DNA from: Nitrosomonas sp.
GTDB taxonomy: Bacteria > Pseudomonadota > Gammaproteobacteria > Burkholderiales > Nitrosomonadaceae
Length of the DNA: 64,000 nucleotides
Assembly: GCA_016703745.1 (NCBI GenBank)
Contig: JADJBK010000006.1
Span: 1,550,001 to 1,614,000 of the forward strand
Direction of reading: 5' to 3'
The notes under the pieces are model-generated. The model saw only the letters and a program-made list of their open reading frames with translations. It searched no databases and was not told the DNA's origin. The position numbers and the translations under genes were made by a program. Shown here piece by piece: positions 8,408 through 17,825 of the stretch (position 1 is the first letter of the stretch; every line of letters begins with the position of its first letter).

Positions 8408-10129
8408 ATGGTCAGTATCATCGTTCGTAAATTTCCTGTATCGGCTTTTACCGAGCTGCATGCGCATGGTTTATCACCTGTATTGGCGCGTGTGTTGGCT
8501 GCCCGAGGGATTGAAAATCCGGTTGAGCTCGATACTGCGCTGGCGAGAGTAACGCCATTTACCAGACTGAAAAACAGTCAGCGTATTGCGCAGTTACTGG
8601 CCGATGCCATTGCCGCCAGAAAGAAGCTCCTCATTGTTGCCGATTACGATGCCGATGGCGCGACCGCCTGTGCAGTGGCGTTACGTGCATTACGCCAGTT
8701 TGGTGCCATGATCGATTATCTCGTTCCCAATCGTTTTGAATATGGCTACGGGTTAACGCCCGAAATCGTCAACCTGGCAGCAAACCGTGCAAGCCGGCCG
8801 GATATCCTGATCACGGTTGATAATGGTATTGCCAGTGTGGAAGGGGTTGCGGCTGCCAACGCGCTGGGCATGGAAGTTTACATCACCGACCATCACCTGC
8901 CGGGGGAGCGTTTGCCGGAAGCAACCGTGATCGTCAATCCCAACCAGCCCGGTTGTGATTTTCCCGACAAGCAACTGGCCGGGGTAGGGGTGATTTTCTA
9001 CGTCATGCTTGCGTTACGCGCTGAATTGCGCAGCCGGGGACAGTTTTCCGCAGAGGGTAAAGAACCGAATCTTGCCAGTTTGCTGGATCTGGTCGCACTG
9101 GGAACGGTGGCTGATGTCGTCAGGCTCAACGGAGTCAATCAAATTTTGGTGCAGCAGGGTTTGCAGCGCATCCGCAAAGGGCACTGTTGTCCCGGCATCC
9201 GCGCGTTATGTCAGGTTGCCAAGCGTGATCTGACACGTGTCACAACTTATGAACTGGGTTTCATGCTTGCCCCCCGGTTAAATGCTGCGGGCAGGCTGGA
9301 AGACATGTCGCAGGGGATAGAGTGCCTGATGGCCACGGATGAGCCCACAGCAATGCGACTTGCTGCGCAGCTGGATGAATTGAATCAACAGCGCCGCGAG
9401 ATCGAAACCAGCATGCGCGCGGAAGCCCTGAGTAAACTGGCTGATATTGACCTGCAACAACTGGCAGCAACCCCGTCAAGTGATGGTCAGCCGGTGAGCT
9501 ACAGCCTGTGCCTGTATCATCCCGATTGGCATCAGGGCGTTATTGGCCTGATTGCCTCACGTCTCAAAGATCAGCTTCACCGGCCGACACTCGTTTTTGC
9601 GCGAGGAAATACGGGTGAAATCAAGGGTTCCGGCAGGTCTATCCCTGGGTTTAACCTGCGTGATGCGCTTGATTTGGTTGCCAAGCGCCATCCAGGACTT
9701 CTCACTAAATTTGGCGGCCATGCAATGGCTGCGGGACTGACATTGGCAGAACAGGATTTCGAATCATTTCGCGCTGGATTCGAACAGGTTGCGCAGGACT
9801 GGTTGACCCCGGCCGATCTGGAGCGGGTCATTGAAACGGATGGTGAACTTAAGCCTGAGGAAATGACACTCACGTTAGCACACGACCTGGCGCAGCATGC
9901 GTGGGGGCAGGGATTTTCTGAACCCAGCTTCCAAGGCTGTTTCCAGGTGGAAAGTCAGCGTGTCGTCGGGGAAAAGCATTTAAAACTGAAACTAAGAGAA
10001 CCAAAAATCCAGCAGGTGCATGATGCCATACTCTTTTTTATGCAGACACCTTGCCACCAGTCATTCAGGCGGTCTATCGTCTGCAGGTCAACGAATATAA
10101 CGGCGAAACACGACTGCAATTATTGCTGA
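8408..10129 (+). CDS. recJ: Single-strand DNA exonuclease RecJ, reading frame broken near the 3' end
   Basis: RecJ degrades single-stranded DNA 5' to 3' in recombination and mismatch repair. The DHH-family motifs are present: DYDADGATA near 79-87, TVDNG near 135-139, ITDHHLPGE near 158-166, and the DHHA1 region with FGGHAMAAGL near 437. The open frame gives 573 residues, but the last 29 (from MQTPCHQSF) do not look like RecJ. The family-like ending (YADTLPPVIQAVYRLQVNEY, then TRLQLLLTHW) continues in the -1 frame from 10039 to 10233. The switch falls at a run of six T (10034-10039); a seventh T would restore a protein of about 608 residues. The catalytic core is intact, and only the end of the OB-fold domain is affected. 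A one-base deletion or a sequencing error is most likely. Confidence 0.88.
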   Translation: MVSIIVRKFPVSAFTELHAHGLSPVLARVLAARGIENPVELDTALARVTPFTRLKNSQRIAQLLADAIAARKKLLIVADYDADGATACAVALRALRQFGAMIDYLVPNRFEYGYGLTPEIVNLAANRASRPDILITVDNGIASVEGVAAANALGMEVYITDHHLPGERLPEATVIVNPNQPGCDFPDKQLAGVGVIFYVMLALRAELRSRGQFSAEGKEPNLASLLDLVALGTVADVVRLNGVNQILVQQGLQRIRKGHCCPGIRALCQVAKRDLTRVTTYELGFMLAPRLNAAGRLEDMSQGIECLMATDEPTAMRLAAQLDELNQQRREIETSMRAEALSKLADIDLQQLAATPSSDGQPVSYSLCLYHPDWHQGVIGLIASRLKDQLHRPTLVFARGNTGEIKGSGRSIPGFNLRDALDLVAKRHPGLLTKFGGHAMAAGLTLAEQDFESFRAGFEQVAQDWLTPADLERVIETDGELKPEEMTLTLAHDLAQHAWGQGFSEPSFQGCFQVESQRVVGEKHLKLKLREPKIQQVHDAILFFMQTPCHQSFRRSIVCRSTNITAKHDCNYC

Positions 10130-10233
10130 CACACTGGTTTGAAGTTGCGTCAGAGTTTAGGGCGGCTCTAAAAATTCAGAGTGTTAAACAAGACGAGGCA
10201 AGAACAAAAAATATTGACTCAGCACAGGATTGA
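10039..10233 (+). pseudogene. recJ: Out-of-frame C-terminal end of recJ
   Basis: About 64 codons in the frame one base behind the main recJ frame. The translation (YADTLPPVIQAVYRLQVNEY and TRLQLLLTHW) is the expected final OB-fold strands of RecJ, followed by a non-conserved tail. It has no start codon or ribosome site of its own that would suggest an independent gene. It is the detached 3' end of the preceding gene unless ribosomes or RNA polymerase slip at the T6 run. Confidence 0.8.
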
Positions 10234-10336
10234 CAGGCAAGGAAATATTTTTTGCGAATCACGATGTATTGCAACAAGTAACGAAATGTGGATTTTTAGA
10301 GATACCCTTTACTGAAACCCTGTCTGTTCATAACTC

Positions 10337-13300
10337 ATGCCCAACAATCTGATTGCAAAAACCGCGGCCATTTCCCGTGACTCATCACGCACCCATTTAA
10401 CCTTTCAGGGTTCGAGTGATGCTTATACGCTGGCCGAGCTGGTGCGCACCAGTCAGGCTGACAAACCCATCACCATCGTTACTGCTAATGCGCTGGATGC
10501 ACAAAGACTGCTGGACGAAATCCCTTTCTTTGCGCCTGAACAACGGGTCAATCTGCTACCAGACTGGGAGACCCTGCCTTACGATAATTTTTCACCACAT
10601 CAGGATCTGATTTCCGAACGGCTGGCAACGTTCTATCAGATCACCCACCATACCTGTGACGTTTTGATCGTGCCGGTAACAACCGCACTCTATACCATGC
10701 CGCCCAGGGAATACCTCGCGGCCTATTCTTTTTTTGTCAAGCAAGGCAGCACGCTGGATTTGGCTGTGTTTCGCAGCCAAATGACGCTGGCAGGCTACAC
10801 TCATGTCTCACAAGTGATTTCACCCGGAGAATATTGCATTCGTGGTGGACTGGTTGATTTATTTCCGATGGGCAGCCCATTGCCGTATCGCATCGATCTG
10901 TTTGATAACGAAATTGAAACCATCCGCACCTTTGATGCCGATACCCAGCGCAGCGTCTATCCGGTCAAGGAAATCCGGCTGCTGCCAGCACGCGAATTTC
11001 CATTGGATGAAACTGGGCGCAGCCGTTTTCGCGTCAATTACCGGGAGAAATTTGAGGGCGACCCCACTCGCAGCAAGCTCTACCAGGAAATCAGCAAAGG
11101 CAATACACCAGCCGGAATTGAATATTATCTGCCACTATTCTTCGAACAGACCGCCACCCTTTTCGATTATTTGCCACCCGGCGGCACAGTGTGCCTGCAT
11201 GGAGACATCCGGCAGACCATTGAGCAGTTCTGGCACGACACGCGCTCGCGCTACGACCTGATGCGCCACGACATCGAGCGACCCTTGCTGTCTCCCACGG
11301 AACTGTTTCTAACGACTGACCGATTTTACGGTTTTTTGAAGCCGCATCAAAAGATCACCTTGCAAAGCAGCGGCGCAGCAGTACAGCAGGAACCCTTGGC
11401 TCAGGCGCTGCCCGCCATTCAGGTAGAACGGCGTGCTGCCAATCCCATTGAGAAACTACTCACTTTTATCACCACCTTTAACGTCACCGGTGGACGGGTA
11501 TTGCTGCTGGCAGAGAGCATGGGGCGCCGTGAACTGATGGCAGAGCATCTGCGCGGATATGGCCTGGATCTGAAGTTATGCAAGGATTTCGCTTCATTTA
11601 CCAACGATACGGCGCGATGCATGCTTGGTATCGCCCCGCTGCACAACGGATTCATCCTGACAGCAGAAAAACTGGCGCTGCTGACTGAAAACGAGCTCTA
11701 CGCTTCGCATGTACAAAGCCGCCGTACCCGGGATGCGCGCAAAGCCACGTCGGCCGATTCTATCCTGCGGGATTTATCGGAAATCAAACCTGGTGATCCG
11801 GTGGTGCATGAACAGCATGGGATTGGACGCTATCTGGGACTGGTCAACATGGAACCCGGTGACGAGGAAAGTGAGTTTCTCGCACTGGAATATCAAGGTG
11901 GGGACAAATTATATGTACCGGTGACACAACTGCATTTAATTGGCCGATACAGCGGCGCCGCGCCGGAAAATGCCCCCCTGCACAAACTCGGCAGCGGCCA
12001 GTGGGAAAAAGCCAAGCGCAAAGCCATGCGCCAGGCGCATGATACCGCAGCGGAATTGCTTGATCTTTATGCGCAGCGTGCAGCACGGCAGGGTTTTGCA
12101 TTCAGACTCGATCCACATGATTACGAAGCATTTGCTGATGGTTTTGGCTTTGAAGAAACACCCGATCAGGCCGCTGCGATTAACGCGGTCATCCAGGACA
12201 TGCAATCCGGCAAACCGATGGATCGCCTGATCTGCGGTGACGTTGGTTTTGGTAAAACCGAAGTGGCGCTGCGGGCAGCGTTTATGGCAGTGGCCAACGG
12301 CAAGCAGGTCGCCATACTGGTACCCACGACACTGCTGGCCGAGCAGCATTTTCAGAACTTTTCGGATCGTTTCGGTCTGATTGGCGAGCAATGGCCGGTC
12401 AGGATTGCCGAACTGTCACGTTTCCGTTCTGCTCGCGAACAGGCAGAATCGCTACGCGAGATGACAAACGGGACGGTCGATATTGTCATTGGCACGCACA
12501 AGCTAATTCAGGATAAGGTGATATTCAAGAATCTTGGTCTGGTCATTATCGATGAGGAACATCGCTTTGGTGTGCGCCACAAAGAGCAGTTGAAGAAACT
12601 GCGTGCCGAAGTGGATGTGCTGACCCTGACCGCCACGCCGATTCCGCGCACACTGGCGATGTCACTCGAAGGACTGCGCGACTTTTCGATCATCGCAACC
12701 GCGCCACAAAGACGGCTGGCGATTAAAACTTTCGTACATACCTTTTCCGAAAGCATTATCCGGGAAGCCTGTTTGCGTGAACTGAAACGCGGTGGACAAG
12801 TTTACTTCCTCTACAACGAAGTCAGCACCATCGAACACATGTATACCCGTTTAAGCCGCCTGCTGCCCGAAGCGCGTATCCATATTGCCCATGGTCAGAT
12901 GCGCGAGAGCGAGCTCGAACACGTGATGCGCGATTTTTATCAGCAGCGCTTCAACCTGCTGCTGTGCACCACCATCATCGAAACTGGTATCGATATCCCC
13001 AGCGCCAATACCATCATCATTCACCGTGCGGATAAATTTGGTCTCGCGCAGCTACATCAACTGCGTGGCCGGGTTGGACGTTCGCATCATCAGGCCTATG
13101 CCTATTTATTGACGCCAGACAAGGCCGCCCTGACTACGCAGGCGCTCAAACGTCTGGAAGCGATTCAGGCCATGGAGGAGCTGGGATCAGGATTTTACCT
13201 GGCGATGCACGATCTTGAAATTCGCGGCGCGGGTGCGGTACTGGGTGAATCGCAAAGCGGTGAGATGCAGGAAGTCGGGTTCAATTTGTATCATTCCTTG

Positions 13301-13801
13301 CTGGATGCGGCAATCAAATCGATGCAGGCAGGGCAATCCGCACAGGACGAGGCGCCCCCAGAAATAACCACCGAAATCAAATTGCATGTGCCTACCCTGC
13401 TGCCAGCCGATTATTGCGGTGATATCCATGAGCGACTGGTGCTGTACAAACGCATGGCAAGCTGCATGGACGACGAGCAGCTCGAAGATATTCAGCGTGA
13501 GCTGATTGATCGTTTTGGTCTGCTGCCGGATCCTGCCCGAGCGCTGCTGGATTGCCATCGTTTGCGGATCGAAGCAAAGAAACTGGGCATCATTCGCATT
13601 GATGCGAGTGCCGAGCAAATTCAGCTGCAATTCATGCCGAACCCACCGATTAAAGCAACCCGGATTCTGTACCTCGTAAATAACAGCAAAATCTACGCTT
13701 TATCCGGCCCTGATCGACTCCGGATCAGTGTAAAAATGGCAGCACTTAACGAACGTATCCGTGAAATCAATAAGGTATTTGCTGTGCTGGCAGAAAAGTA
13801 A
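10337..13801 (+). CDS. mfd: Transcription-repair coupling factor Mfd
   Basis: 1,154 residues, the usual Mfd length. Mfd removes RNA polymerase stalled at DNA lesions and recruits UvrA. Order of domains: the UvrB-homology module (about 1-350), the RNA polymerase interaction domain beginning near residue 487 (PVVHEQHGIGRYLGL), the RecG-like translocase with Walker A GDVGFGKTE near 634 and the DEEH box near 737 (IIDEEHRFGVRH), helicase motif VI (QLRGRVGRSHHQAYAYLL), and the C-terminal TRCF domain (HVPTLLPADYCGDIHERL). It follows recJ by about 100 bp and precedes the HD-GYP gene by 79 bp. Nothing looks damaged. Confidence 0.98.
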   Translation: MPNNLIAKTAAISRDSSRTHLTFQGSSDAYTLAELVRTSQADKPITIVTANALDAQRLLDEIPFFAPEQRVNLLPDWETLPYDNFSPHQDLISERLATFYQITHHTCDVLIVPVTTALYTMPPREYLAAYSFFVKQGSTLDLAVFRSQMTLAGYTHVSQVISPGEYCIRGGLVDLFPMGSPLPYRIDLFDNEIETIRTFDADTQRSVYPVKEIRLLPAREFPLDETGRSRFRVNYREKFEGDPTRSKLYQEISKGNTPAGIEYYLPLFFEQTATLFDYLPPGGTVCLHGDIRQTIEQFWHDTRSRYDLMRHDIERPLLSPTELFLTTDRFYGFLKPHQKITLQSSGAAVQQEPLAQALPAIQVERRAANPIEKLLTFITTFNVTGGRVLLLAESMGRRELMAEHLRGYGLDLKLCKDFASFTNDTARCMLGIAPLHNGFILTAEKLALLTENELYASHVQSRRTRDARKATSADSILRDLSEIKPGDPVVHEQHGIGRYLGLVNMEPGDEESEFLALEYQGGDKLYVPVTQLHLIGRYSGAAPENAPLHKLGSGQWEKAKRKAMRQAHDTAAELLDLYAQRAARQGFAFRLDPHDYEAFADGFGFEETPDQAAAINAVIQDMQSGKPMDRLICGDVGFGKTEVALRAAFMAVANGKQVAILVPTTLLAEQHFQNFSDRFGLIGEQWPVRIAELSRFRSAREQAESLREMTNGTVDIVIGTHKLIQDKVIFKNLGLVIIDEEHRFGVRHKEQLKKLRAEVDVLTLTATPIPRTLAMSLEGLRDFSIIATAPQRRLAIKTFVHTFSESIIREACLRELKRGGQVYFLYNEVSTIEHMYTRLSRLLPEARIHIAHGQMRESELEHVMRDFYQQRFNLLLCTTIIETGIDIPSANTIIIHRADKFGLAQLHQLRGRVGRSHHQAYAYLLTPDKAALTTQALKRLEAIQAMEELGSGFYLAMHDLEIRGAGAVLGESQSGEMQEVGFNLYHSLLDAAIKSMQAGQSAQDEAPPEITTEIKLHVPTLLPADYCGDIHERLVLYKRMASCMDDEQLEDIQRELIDRFGLLPDPARALLDCHRLRIEAKKLGIIRIDASAEQIQLQFMPNPPIKATRILYLVNNSKIYALSGPDRLRISVKMAALNERIREINKVFAVLAEK

Positions 13802-13880
13802 ACGATGGTAACGTTATAAATACCGGAAATAATTTCCCTGTTCCGTCCAAAGAAAATTTGTCTCTACTCCAGAAATCAAT

Positions 13881-15167
13881 ATGGCAACACGCGAGATATC
13901 CGTTAATGATTTGCAGCCCGGTATGTTTGTCAGCCGGCTGGATCGCCCCTGGCTGGGTACGCCCTATCTGCTCGAAGGCGTTCTCATTCAGTCACAGGCA
14001 GATATCGATCAGCTTGCACAGCTTTGCCAGACGGTTTTTGTCGATGAGGCAAGTATTCCCGCTTCTTTCAAGCCCAAACGGACTATCGCAGTCAACCCCG
14101 CATCCAGCAGCGGTAAGCCACCAACATCCGGCAGTATTCCCGTTGCCCGGATAACGTCTAACGAACCAGAAGAAATTCAGCGCACGCCATTTCATGGTAA
14201 TCAGCGCTATACCGATGTTCATCCGGTTGAGCGTGAATTGCCGACCGCCCGGCAGGCGCTGGAAATCAGCATCTCCATGATGGAGGAACTTCATGGGTGC
14301 ATTGAACAAGGTATCAGCCTGGATTATCGTCGCGCAAAAGAAGTCGTTGAGAAACTGCGTGAAAGTGTGGTGCGCAATCCAGATGCGCTGCTGCTGTTAT
14401 CACGCCTGAAAAAAACCCGACATGAGCTGTATGAAAAATCGGCGCGTACCTCGGTTTATCTGCTGGCGCTGGGACGTCACCTGGGTTTGCCCCGTGAAGA
14501 ACTCTCGGTGTTGGGAATGGGCGGATTATTGATGGATATCGGACAAACGCAACTACCAACAGAAATCCAGAAAAAAACCGGCAAATTGAGTGCTGCTGAA
14601 CACGACATTTTCAAGCGCCACGTTGCGTATGGAGAAGCTTCCGTGGCGGCGACACCGGACATAGCCGAAGCAGTGCTGTTGATCGTTGCCCAGCACCATG
14701 AGCGTGAGAATGGCAGCGGTTATCCTCATGGGTTAGTCGCCAATCAGCTGCATCCTTACTCCAGAATGGCGGCAGTAATCGACAGCTATGAGAACCTGAT
14801 CGAACCGATGCGTGATATGCCGGCCTTCAGGCCATTTGAAGCACTGAGAGAGCTACGAACCAATTCAAAGAGTGGACTCAATAGCACACTGGTGGAGCAG
14901 TTCTGCCAGTTTATCGGTATTTTCCCGATTGGCAGTCTCGTGGAACTCAATACCGGTGAAGTAGCGATCGTGCTGGCGCATAACCGCACACAGCGTTTTC
15001 GCCCCAAAATCATGGTGATTCTCGATGCTAAAAAGCAGCCCTACGAATCGCCCCGCCAGATTGATCTGCGACTCAATGAACTCAGCACCACCGGAATTGA
15101 ATATGAAATCAAGCGGGATTTGCCGCTGGGCGCGTTTGGCATTGATATCTCCCGCTATTACTTATAG
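13881..15167 (+). CDS. HD-GYP-domain protein with DUF3391, metal site partly lost
   Basis: 428 residues. An N-terminal DUF3391-like domain (about 1-60: VNDLQPGMFVSRLDRPW) precedes an HD-GYP domain (about 175-340). HD-GYP enzymes hydrolyse c-di-GMP using a bi- or tri-iron site. Here the signature HD is Met218-Asp219 (LLMDIGQTQLP instead of LLHDIGK), the following Lys is Gln222, and the first-helix His is replaced by Lys186. His247, the His272-His273 pair, GSGYP (278-282) and Asp301 remain. The protein may therefore bind but not cleave c-di-GMP, or work with fewer metals. It is followed 23 nt later by a GGDEF-EAL gene, suggesting a joint signalling role. There is no transmembrane segment, so it is cytoplasmic. 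Confidence 0.88.
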   Translation: MATREISVNDLQPGMFVSRLDRPWLGTPYLLEGVLIQSQADIDQLAQLCQTVFVDEASIPASFKPKRTIAVNPASSSGKPPTSGSIPVARITSNEPEEIQRTPFHGNQRYTDVHPVERELPTARQALEISISMMEELHGCIEQGISLDYRRAKEVVEKLRESVVRNPDALLLLSRLKKTRHELYEKSARTSVYLLALGRHLGLPREELSVLGMGGLLMDIGQTQLPTEIQKKTGKLSAAEHDIFKRHVAYGEASVAATPDIAEAVLLIVAQHHERENGSGYPHGLVANQLHPYSRMAAVIDSYENLIEPMRDMPAFRPFEALRELRTNSKSGLNSTLVEQFCQFIGIFPIGSLVELNTGEVAIVLAHNRTQRFRPKIMVILDAKKQPYESPRQIDLRLNELSTTGIEYEIKRDLPLGAFGIDISRYYL

Positions 15168-15190
15168 GAACCCGGTTTCCTTCTCCTGTC

Positions 15191-16492
15191 ATGACCATTC
15201 TTTCGTACCCGGATTTCCTGCAAACAACCAGTCGTATCCTGCTGGAATCACAGAATGTACCGAGGCACAACGCCATATTGCTAATTGAGTTTGAACGATT
15301 ACCCGAACTGGACGGCGTGCTGGGGTATCGCGTGGTGGATGATCTTGTCGGCCAGGCCGCCGGGATGATCCGGCATGCACTTAATCCGCAAGATATTGTC
15401 GGCACGGTCGGGCGCTATCAAATTACCTGTCTGCTGACAGATCTGCTGACAGATGAGCACGCGAGTCTGGCGGCAAGCAAGATTATGAGAGTCCTGGCGC
15501 AACCGCTTCTGCTGAATGAACATCGAATCAATCTGTTTAGTCGTATTGGAATCGCAATCAAGCATTCATGCAACTCCTGCATTGATCAGCTCATGCGTAC
15601 CGCCAACCTTGCCCTGCATGGTGCCCGTGCCGAGCGCGAACCGGTTAAATTACTGGTGGAACAAAGTACGGATTCCCAACCTATGGGCATTGATCTGTTG
15701 TCTGATCTGGAAGTAGCGATAGAAGCTGGCGAGATTTTTCTGGTTTATCAGCCTAAATTTGATATTGCCTGTGGCCGGATTACCTCCACGGAGGCCTTGC
15801 TACGCTGGACACATCCGCAGCAAGGCGCAATACGGCCGGATAAATTGATTCAACTGGTGGAAAGTACACCTTTGATGACCAAGCTGACACTGTGGATCAT
15901 GAATACCGCGTTGCGGCAGTGTAGTGAATATCGCCGTAGCGGGCTGGATGCCGGAGTATCGATCAATTTTTCAGCCGAGGATCTGCGTGATCCGGAATTG
16001 GCTGATCTGGTTTCGCAAATCCTTGCGCTGTGGCAGGTTCCCGCCGAGGTCATCACTATTGAACTCACCGAGACAGCCGTGATGGAAAACGATGCGCATG
16101 CGCTGCAGGTGTTGCACCAGTTCAAGGAGATTGGACTTAAATTATCGATGGATGATTTCGGTACCGGTTATTCCTCAATGGCACGGCTGCTACAGGTTCC
16201 GCTGGATGAAATCAAGATTGATATGCTATTCGTCAGAAACATGCTGAAGTCACGCATGCATGAGCGCATTGTCGATACCATGATCAACCTCGGACATCAG
16301 CTCGATTTACATGTGGTGGCAGAAGGAGTCGAGGATGAGGCCACCTACGCCCGCCTGCAGGAACTGGGCTGCGATACCATACAAGGCTACCTGATCGGGA
16401 AAGGCATGCCGCTGCCAGAACTGATCCAGACCGCCCGCAACCAGATTTTACCCCCTGCCACCAGCGAGAAACAGGCATCATCCGGTGGCTGA
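15191..16492 (+). CDS. GGDEF-EAL protein: degenerate cyclase domain, intact-looking phosphodiesterase domain
   Basis: 433 residues, cytoplasmic. The N-terminal GGDEF-fold domain (about 1-160) has GRYQI where the GGDEF active site should be, so it should not make c-di-GMP. The EAL domain (about 175-425) keeps its expected catalytic set: EALLRW, the Asn in SINFSAEDL, IELTETAVM, MDDFGTGYSSM, the Lys of IKIDMLFVR, VVAEGVED and the final IQGYLIGKGMP. It should hydrolyse c-di-GMP to pGpG, perhaps with the N-terminal domain as a sensor. It follows the HD-GYP gene by 23 nt, and its stop overlaps the photolyase start by 8 nt (GTGGCTGA). Confidence 0.92.
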   Translation: MTILSYPDFLQTTSRILLESQNVPRHNAILLIEFERLPELDGVLGYRVVDDLVGQAAGMIRHALNPQDIVGTVGRYQITCLLTDLLTDEHASLAASKIMRVLAQPLLLNEHRINLFSRIGIAIKHSCNSCIDQLMRTANLALHGARAEREPVKLLVEQSTDSQPMGIDLLSDLEVAIEAGEIFLVYQPKFDIACGRITSTEALLRWTHPQQGAIRPDKLIQLVESTPLMTKLTLWIMNTALRQCSEYRRSGLDAGVSINFSAEDLRDPELADLVSQILALWQVPAEVITIELTETAVMENDAHALQVLHQFKEIGLKLSMDDFGTGYSSMARLLQVPLDEIKIDMLFVRNMLKSRMHERIVDTMINLGHQLDLHVVAEGVEDEATYARLQELGCDTIQGYLIGKGMPLPELIQTARNQILPPATSEKQASSGG

Positions 16493-17825
16493 GCAATCCA
16501 CACCTCTTTCCATTTTTTGGTTCAGAAGGGATCTGCGCCTGACAGATAACACCGCCCTGATCAAAGCACTGGCGGCAGGCAAACCGGTATTGCCGGTTTT
16601 TATTTTTGATTCCAATATTCTGGCCGGATTGCCGCGAGATGATGCGCGAGTCACGTTCATTTTCGACACATTGCAAACCTTAAACGCGCAACTGAGAGAA
16701 AAATTCAACAGCGGTATCGCCTTGTTTCATGGTAACCCCCTGGTAATTTTTGAACAGCTGTTACATGCATACCAGATTGATGCCGTCTACGCCAACCAGG
16801 ATTACGAGCCATACGCACGGGAGCGCGATGCTGGGGTACGCCAGCTGTTGGAAGCCCATCGGGCAAAATTCTTCAGCTATAAAGACCATGTTCTGTTTGG
16901 GACGGACGAAATTGTCAAGGCGGATAACCAACCCTATGTCGTCTACACTCCTTACCAGAAACGCTGGATAGCTCATTGGCAGGAAATGGCCAGCCACTCG
17001 GAACCAACAGAACGAATTAAACCGAAATGGGGAAATCTGGTGAAAGGGCAACCGCTGCCCCAGCTCACGCTCGCTCAGATCGGTTTTGAGCGCTCCACGC
17101 TTACGGTTGCGGATTGCCATGTCGATGCGCCATTGTTGCGGGCTTACGGTAAAAATCGTGACTTCCCGGCGCGGGAACATGCTTCCCGCCTGGGGCCACA
17201 TTTGCGCTTTGGTACGGTCAGTCTCCGTCAGATCATGCAACAGAGTGTTCAGGCAGAAGCGGAGATATTCATCAACGAACTGATCTGGCGGGAGTTTTTC
17301 AGTCAGATTTTGTGGCATTTTCCACACACGGTTAACCAGAGTTTCAAATCACGCTACGACCACATCACATGGCGTAACGATGAAAATGAATTTAGACGCT
17401 GGTGTATGGGTACAACCGGGTATCCACTGGTAGACGCCGGTATGCGGCAACTCAATACTACTGGCTACCTGCATAATCGTGTACGCATGGTAGCAGGCAG
17501 TTTTTTATGCAAGCATCTCCTGATCGACTGGCGCTGGGGAGAAGCCTATTTTGCGCAAAAACTACTTGATTTTGAACTGGCAAGCAACGTCGGTAACTGG
17601 CAATGGGTCGCGGGGTGTGGTGTGGATGCGGCGCCCTATTTCCGGATATTCAATCCGGGCACTCAGGCTGAAAAATTTGATCCTGACTGGCGCTATATTA
17701 AGAATTGGGTTGAAGAGGTTCATCAACCGTCCTATCCACCGCCCATTGTCGAGCATAATTTCGCACGCCAACGCTGCCTGGCAGTCTATAAAAAAGCTCT
17801 GGGCGTATCTCAATCTTCAGGTTGA
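16485..17825 (+). CDS. phrB: Deoxyribodipyrimidine photolyase
   Basis: 446 residues. It repairs UV-induced cyclobutane pyrimidine dimers with blue light, using FAD and an antenna cofactor. The N-terminal antenna-binding domain starts with SIFWFRRDLRLTDNTAL. The C-terminal FAD domain has the class I CPD signature: LIWREFFSQILWHFP, RRWCMGTTGYPLVDAGMRQL, GYLHNRVRM, and WQWVAGCGVDAAPYFRIFNP. The start is GTG at 16485, overlapping the EAL gene stop, so it is translationally coupled to a c-di-GMP gene. Its 3' end overlaps the convergent EI24 gene by 16 bp. All functional motifs look present. Confidence 0.96.
   Translation: MAEQSTPLSIFWFRRDLRLTDNTALIKALAAGKPVLPVFIFDSNILAGLPRDDARVTFIFDTLQTLNAQLREKFNSGIALFHGNPLVIFEQLLHAYQIDAVYANQDYEPYARERDAGVRQLLEAHRAKFFSYKDHVLFGTDEIVKADNQPYVVYTPYQKRWIAHWQEMASHSEPTERIKPKWGNLVKGQPLPQLTLAQIGFERSTLTVADCHVDAPLLRAYGKNRDFPAREHASRLGPHLRFGTVSLRQIMQQSVQAEAEIFINELIWREFFSQILWHFPHTVNQSFKSRYDHITWRNDENEFRRWCMGTTGYPLVDAGMRQLNTTGYLHNRVRMVAGSFLCKHLLIDWRWGEAYFAQKLLDFELASNVGNWQWVAGCGVDAAPYFRIFNPGTQAEKFDPDWRYIKNWVEEVHQPSYPPPIVEHNFARQRCLAVYKKALGVSQSSG

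Noticed and set aside
10034..10040. Programmed -1 frameshift site in recJ
   Set aside because: The base before TTT-TTT is C, so the P-site tRNA would re-pair badly, and no clear downstream structure is seen. A simple deletion or read error is more likely, though expression data could change this.
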